Assembly (NCBI RefSeq): GCF_900103885.1
Contig: NZ_FNIM01000009.1
Location: 52,214 to 116,213 of the forward strand
Direction of reading: 5' to 3'
Origin: Actinomyces ruminicola
GTDB taxonomy: Bacteria > Actinomycetota > Actinomycetes > Actinomycetales > Actinomycetaceae
Length of the DNA: 64,000 bases
Shown here: positions 61,276 to 64,000 of the stretch, one piece after another
Numbering within the stretch: the first letter of the stretch is position 1
How the letters are laid out: every line of letters begins with the position of its first letter
Position numbers and translations under genes: made by a program
Notes under the pieces: model-generated
Database searches by the model: none
The model's input: the letters and a program-made list of their open reading frames with translations, nothing else
What the model was told of the DNA's origin: nothing

Positions 61276-62391
61276 TCAGACGTTGTTCTCTTGGGAGCCG
61301 ACGTGAAGCTCGGGCACGTTCAAGTCATCTGCGCGGCCGCCGTGAGCATCGGCGTAGTCCCAGAATGCGCAGGCGAGGGCGCGATACGCGTCCAGGCTCA
61401 CCGCGGCGGACGCCGTGTCGAGGAATCCGACTCCCTGGCCCTCCGCACCCGCCGCGGTTACCCGCCAGCGCTCGTCACCGACCTGCCACCAGGAATCGCC
61501 GTCGCTGGTGGTACGCCGGGGCTCGGGGTGAGGCTGCAGCAGACCGCGCAGGTCCGTGTGCAGGAAGGTGGGCCGTTCCTCGGGGGTGGCCAGCAATACG
61601 TCGCGGGCGGTGCTGACGCCGGTAAGCACGTGTAGACCGGGAATATCCGCCGCCCGGGCGCCGACGTGGTCGGTGTTGAGCCGGTCGCCGATGGCGAGGG
61701 GCCTGGCTCCCCCGGCGCGGCGCAGAGCCCGCTGGTAGATACCCGGGAAGGGCTTGCCCCCTGCCAGCGGCTTGCGCCCGGAGGCGTTGGCGACCGCGGC
61801 GACCAGGCTGCCGTTGCCGAGCGCGAAACCGCGTTCGGTGGGCAGGGTGGCGTCCAGGTTAGTGGCTACATGCAGGGCGCCGTTCGCAATCGCATACAGC
61901 CCCTCGGACATCATGGCCCAGTCCACGGCGGGATCCCAGCCCTGCACGACGGCCGCCGGAGCATCCTCCGCAGAGGCCACGACGGCGAATCCCTCGTCCG
62001 TCAGCGCCTGCCGCAGCCCGTCCCCGCCGATGACGAACACCGGAGCGCCGTCGGGCAAGTGCTCATGAAGCAGCGCCGCAGCGTCCATTGCGGCGGAGAA
62101 GACCTCGCCCGGGGAGGCGACGATGTCGTTGTCAGCAAGTTTGTCCACCACCGCCTGCGGGGCACGGGAAGCGTTGTTCGTCACGAAGACCAGGTGCATC
62201 CCTAACTCGCGTGCCCCATTGGCTCCTTCAGCCGCGTACGGCACCCTGGCGTCGCCCGCGAAGCACACGCCATCGAGGTCCAGGAGGGCGACGTCGTAGG
62301 CGGCCGCCAGTGGCCGCTCACTGCCACGCAGGAAAGCCGCAGCACGGCTATCAGAGCTTCCGGAACGAAGGTGGTGCGGAGTCCCCATCAT
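61276..62391 (-). CDS. HAD-IIA family hydrolase (NagD-like)
   Basis: A 371-residue phosphatase. Motif I YDVALLDLDGVCFAGD, motif II VFVTNNAS, the IIA cap with VIGGDGLRQALTDEGFAV, and motif III GDRLNTDHVGARAADIPGLHVLTGVS are clear. The C-terminal 80 residues after the HAD domain (WWQVGDERWRVTAAGAEGQ) resemble an extra small domain seen in actinobacterial orthologues. ATG at 62391 starts MMGTPHHL; there is a second ATG immediately after. It begins 7 bases after the TPR gene stop. Confidence 0.88.
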   Translation of the reverse strand: MMGTPHHLRSGSSDSRAAAFLRGSERPLAAAYDVALLDLDGVCFAGDARVPYAAEGANGARELGMHLVFVTNNASRAPQAVVDKLADNDIVASPGEVFSAAMDAAALLHEHLPDGAPVFVIGGDGLRQALTDEGFAVVASAEDAPAAVVQGWDPAVDWAMMSEGLYAIANGALHVATNLDATLPTERGFALGNGSLVAAVANASGRKPLAGGKPFPGIYQRALRRAGGARPLAIGDRLNTDHVGARAADIPGLHVLTGVSTARDVLLATPEERPTFLHTDLRGLLQPHPEPRRTTSDGDSWWQVGDERWRVTAAGAEGQGVGFLDTASAAVSLDAYRALACAFWDYADAHGGRADDLNVPELHVGSQENNV

Positions 62392-62398
62392 GCTGCGC

Positions 62399-63502
62399 TC
62401 AGTCTCCGGTGGTCCCACCGGCAGCGGCCACATCTGCCGCCTCCTGATCCGGGGAGCCGCCGTCCACGTGCCCAGCCGAATCCAAGTCACCCGACGCGTC
62501 CGTCTCGTTCTCCGACTCCGAATCAACCGCCGCCGCGGCGGTAGCCTCCTCTTCGTCGTAGTCGTCCTCGATGTCGTATACCTCGACCTGCTCGGCAGGG
62601 GCGTCTTCCTCAGCCAGGCCAATGCGCGCGCGAATCTTCTCCGCCTCCTCGACGCGGCCGAGCTCCTCCAGGCGATCCGCACGTACCGAGTGCAGCCGCC
62701 TCAGGGTCTCCCGGTCACCCCGGAACATCATGATCGCCTCTTCAATGACGACCAGTCCGAGCTCGCTCTGCCCCATGTCGTGGCGCACACCCGAGACGAC
62801 CATGGCGAGCTCGGCCTCTTCCTGGTCGTCCAGCTGCTTCGGGTCAGCCTGCTTGGCGACCTTCAGCGCCTGGCTGTAGCGACCCAGGGCGCGTTCACAA
62901 TCGGCCTCGATCGCACGGTGCAAGTCCAAACCGGACAGTCGCCTGGCTGCGCGGATCTCCCGCAGCGCCTCGTTGTAATGGCCCGCCAGGTAGGCGGCAA
63001 TGCCCGCCGACTCGCGCACCACTGCCACGCGCCCGGCGTGCGACGCCGCATATCGCGCATGCTGGTATGCCGACTCGGGATCCGAATCCAGCAGTCGCTG
63101 CACCATCACCAGGTGACGGGCGACGTTCTCGGCGTTGGCCCGTCCCAGCGCGCGCAGCTCGCGTCGCGCCGAAGCCTCCAGGTTCTGCGGCGCCACGTCC
63201 GCCGGGACCGGAGGCTCAGGCACGCGCGAACGCTGCGGAGGTCTTGACTCTGTTCCCCGGCGATGCGCGCCGGCTCCCCGCCCCCTGTGGGCGTCCTCAC
63301 CGCGTCGGCCACCGCGCCGTTCGCGACCATCGGCCCCGCGCCGCCCCTCGTCTTCACGCGAACGGTACTCTCTGCGCCCGGAACCGCGCCCCGCGCCGAA
63401 GCCCGTCTGTTCCTCATCACGACGGCGGAATCCGTGCCGCTCCCCGCCATTACCGTGGCGACTCCCGGAGCCGGGACGCCCTTCACGCCTGTCGTACGCC
63501 AT
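62399..63502 (-). CDS. TPR-domain protein with RG-rich N-terminus and acidic tail
   Basis: A 367-residue protein. Residues 1-95 are extremely rich in Arg, Gly, Glu and Ser with many RGxGR-type elements and no fold. Residues about 105-290 are helical TPR-like repeats (NAENVARHLVMVQRLLDSDPESAYQHARYAASHAG, VVRESAGIAAYLAGHYNEALREIRAARRL). The last 70 residues are acidic. The Rv1691-type gene occupies the same place upstream of the HAD hydrolase in mycobacteria. Arg/Gly tails often bind RNA; the gene lies directly downstream of a 5S rRNA gene in the same direction, but 170 bases separate them. Confidence 0.8.
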   Translation of the reverse strand: MAYDRREGRPGSGSRHGNGGERHGFRRRDEEQTGFGAGRGSGRREYRSREDEGRRGADGRERRGGRRGEDAHRGRGAGAHRRGTESRPPQRSRVPEPPVPADVAPQNLEASARRELRALGRANAENVARHLVMVQRLLDSDPESAYQHARYAASHAGRVAVVRESAGIAAYLAGHYNEALREIRAARRLSGLDLHRAIEADCERALGRYSQALKVAKQADPKQLDDQEEAELAMVVSGVRHDMGQSELGLVVIEEAIMMFRGDRETLRRLHSVRADRLEELGRVEEAEKIRARIGLAEEDAPAEQVEVYDIEDDYDEEEATAAAAVDSESENETDASGDLDSAGHVDGGSPDQEAADVAAAGGTTGD

Positions 63503-63654
63503 AGTTCTGCTTTCTTACTCGCCGACCAACCGTCAGGTGCTGGCTCAAGCCTACCTGGTGGCGGTTGTCGGGGGATGCGGGTGTTCTTGGGCCTGTATGC
63601 CGGTGCCAGGGTTCGGGTGCCACGGTGTGTTGGTGGTGGTTTTTGGTTTTGTTT

Positions 63655-63818
63655 GTGGTTGTGGGTGGGTGGGTGTGCCGGCGGTGTCCTACTCTCCCGC
63701 CCGCCTGTCGGGGGCAGTACCATTGGCGCTGGGGGGCTTAGCTTCCGGGTTCGGTATGGGTTCCGGGCGTGTGCTCCCCCGCTGTGACCACCGGCACGAC
63801 CCACCCACCCACGACCAC
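63655..63818 (-). repeat. Inverted repeat forming a pre-5S processing stem
   Basis: Arm 63655-63674 (GTGGTTGTGGGTGGGTGGGT) pairs with arm 63799-63818, 20 base pairs with one G-U, flanking 5S. It continues into helix I of 5S with a single bulged G at 63798, so together the stem is about 27 bp. Such long stems normally guide RNase cleavage of pre-5S RNA. Confidence 0.75.
63675..63797 (-). rRNA. rrf: 5S ribosomal RNA
   Basis: Read on the minus strand, helix I GTGCCGG (63797-63791) pairs with CCGGCAC (63681-63675). The conserved blocks AACCCATACCGAACCCGGAAGCTAAG and GAGAGTAGGAC of bacterial 5S rRNA are easily seen (given here as landmarks around 63720-63770 and 63690). Ends are fixed to within about three bases by helix I. 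The 23S gene must lie to the right, beyond the window. Confidence 0.93.
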
Positions 63819-64000
63819 CACCCCCGCCTTCTCCTTGTTTTGGGGGGTGTGTGCCCGCCGCCGGCGCGCGCGCGTGTGGCGCGCCGGGGCGTGTGTGTTG
63901 TGCCCGCCCCCCCCGGGGGGCGCCCTGGGCTGTTGCTTCCCTGGCCCTGGTTGGGGGCCCGGGCGGTTCGGGGGGTGTGTGCTTGTCCCTGTGCTGTTGT
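63798..64000 (-). other. Internal transcribed spacer between 23S and 5S rRNA
   Basis: No 23S sequence is recognised in these last 200 bases. The spacer is rich in G and C tracts. It includes a 9-bp stem CCGGCGCGC (63861-63869) / GCGCGCCGG (63879-63887) and the run CCCCCCCC-GGGGGG near 63907-63920. These are probably processing structures of the rRNA precursor. Confidence 0.6.

Noticed and set aside
1..64000. CRISPR arrays, transposases, integrases or phage genes
   Set aside because: No regularly spaced repeats, insertion-sequence ends, transposase or phage structural genes were seen; gene order looks chromosomal and conserved.

Overview
The window is high-GC, almost gap-free bacterial DNA with many 1-4 bp ATGA/GTGA gene overlaps. 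It carries actinobacterial marker families: SepH, DUF4193, DUF3710, DUF3159, SteA/SteB, ImuA'/ImuB/DnaE2 and a palindromic TCGAAC-N4-GTTCGA SOS box. The two long syntenic blocks match mycobacterial ceoB-ceoC and tlyA-recN surroundings. The absence of mycolate genes, together with a ferredoxin-linked 2-oxoacid oxidoreductase, suggests a facultative or anaerobic Actinomycetaceae-type organism (Actinomyces or a relative). This placement is inference.

Layout. 1-0.8 kb: 5' part of a sugar ABC ATPase with a clear promoter. 1-5 kb: a RecB-like nuclease, then a sulfur locus (Cys-rich leader peptide, SD-sequestering hairpin, YeeE/YedE transporter, TusA-like carrier), then an aldo/keto reductase. 5-10.5 kb: an acidic protein, an M3 peptidase, two related GNATs (one fused to a MazG-like domain) and an MFS transporter. 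10.6-14 kb: tRNA-Leu(GAG), sugar mutarotase, HAD phosphatase, AI-2E-type permease. 14-26 kb: mutagenesis and DNA-metabolism region with dnaE2, a DUF222/HNH endonuclease, a satD operon whose second gene is cut by an in-frame amber codon, thymidine kinase, PAP2 phosphatase and imuA'-imuB behind a perfect SOS box. 26-29.4 kb: PEBP, TrmL, a flavin disulfide reductase, YbaK. 29.5-37.4 kb: four-gene 2-oxoacid:ferredoxin oxidoreductase operon and acnA. 37.6-44.7 kb: RNA methyltransferase, APC permease, two TrkA proteins and the DUF3159/OB/DUF3710/DUF4193 block (dut missing). 45-50.6 kb: sepH, phosphodiesterase-like protein, DUF5998, parC. 50.6-63.5 kb: one long leftward gene series for cell envelope, division and repair (TPR protein, HAD-IIA, small protein, tlyA, nadK, recN, steA, steB, MraY-like transferase, murJ, glycosyltransferase, NUDIX; pyrG missing). 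63.7-64 kb: 5S rRNA inside a long processing stem, entering an rRNA operon on the minus strand.

How genes work together. Sulfur import and relay (YeeE + TusA) appear to be controlled by translation of a Cys-codon leader. ImuA', ImuB and DnaE2 form the SOS mutasome although dnaE2 lies elsewhere. The por genes plus a GltD/ferredoxin fusion couple 2-oxoacid oxidation to ferredoxin and NAD(P)H. SepH, SteA, SteB and MurJ act in division and wall synthesis.

The most striking observations are the cysteine leader/attenuator at 2.1-2.4 kb, the amber codon inside a conserved C-terminus at 20.2 kb, the GNAT-MazG fusion, and a recurrent TANNNT box 6-8 bases ahead of start codons that implies many leaderless mRNAs.
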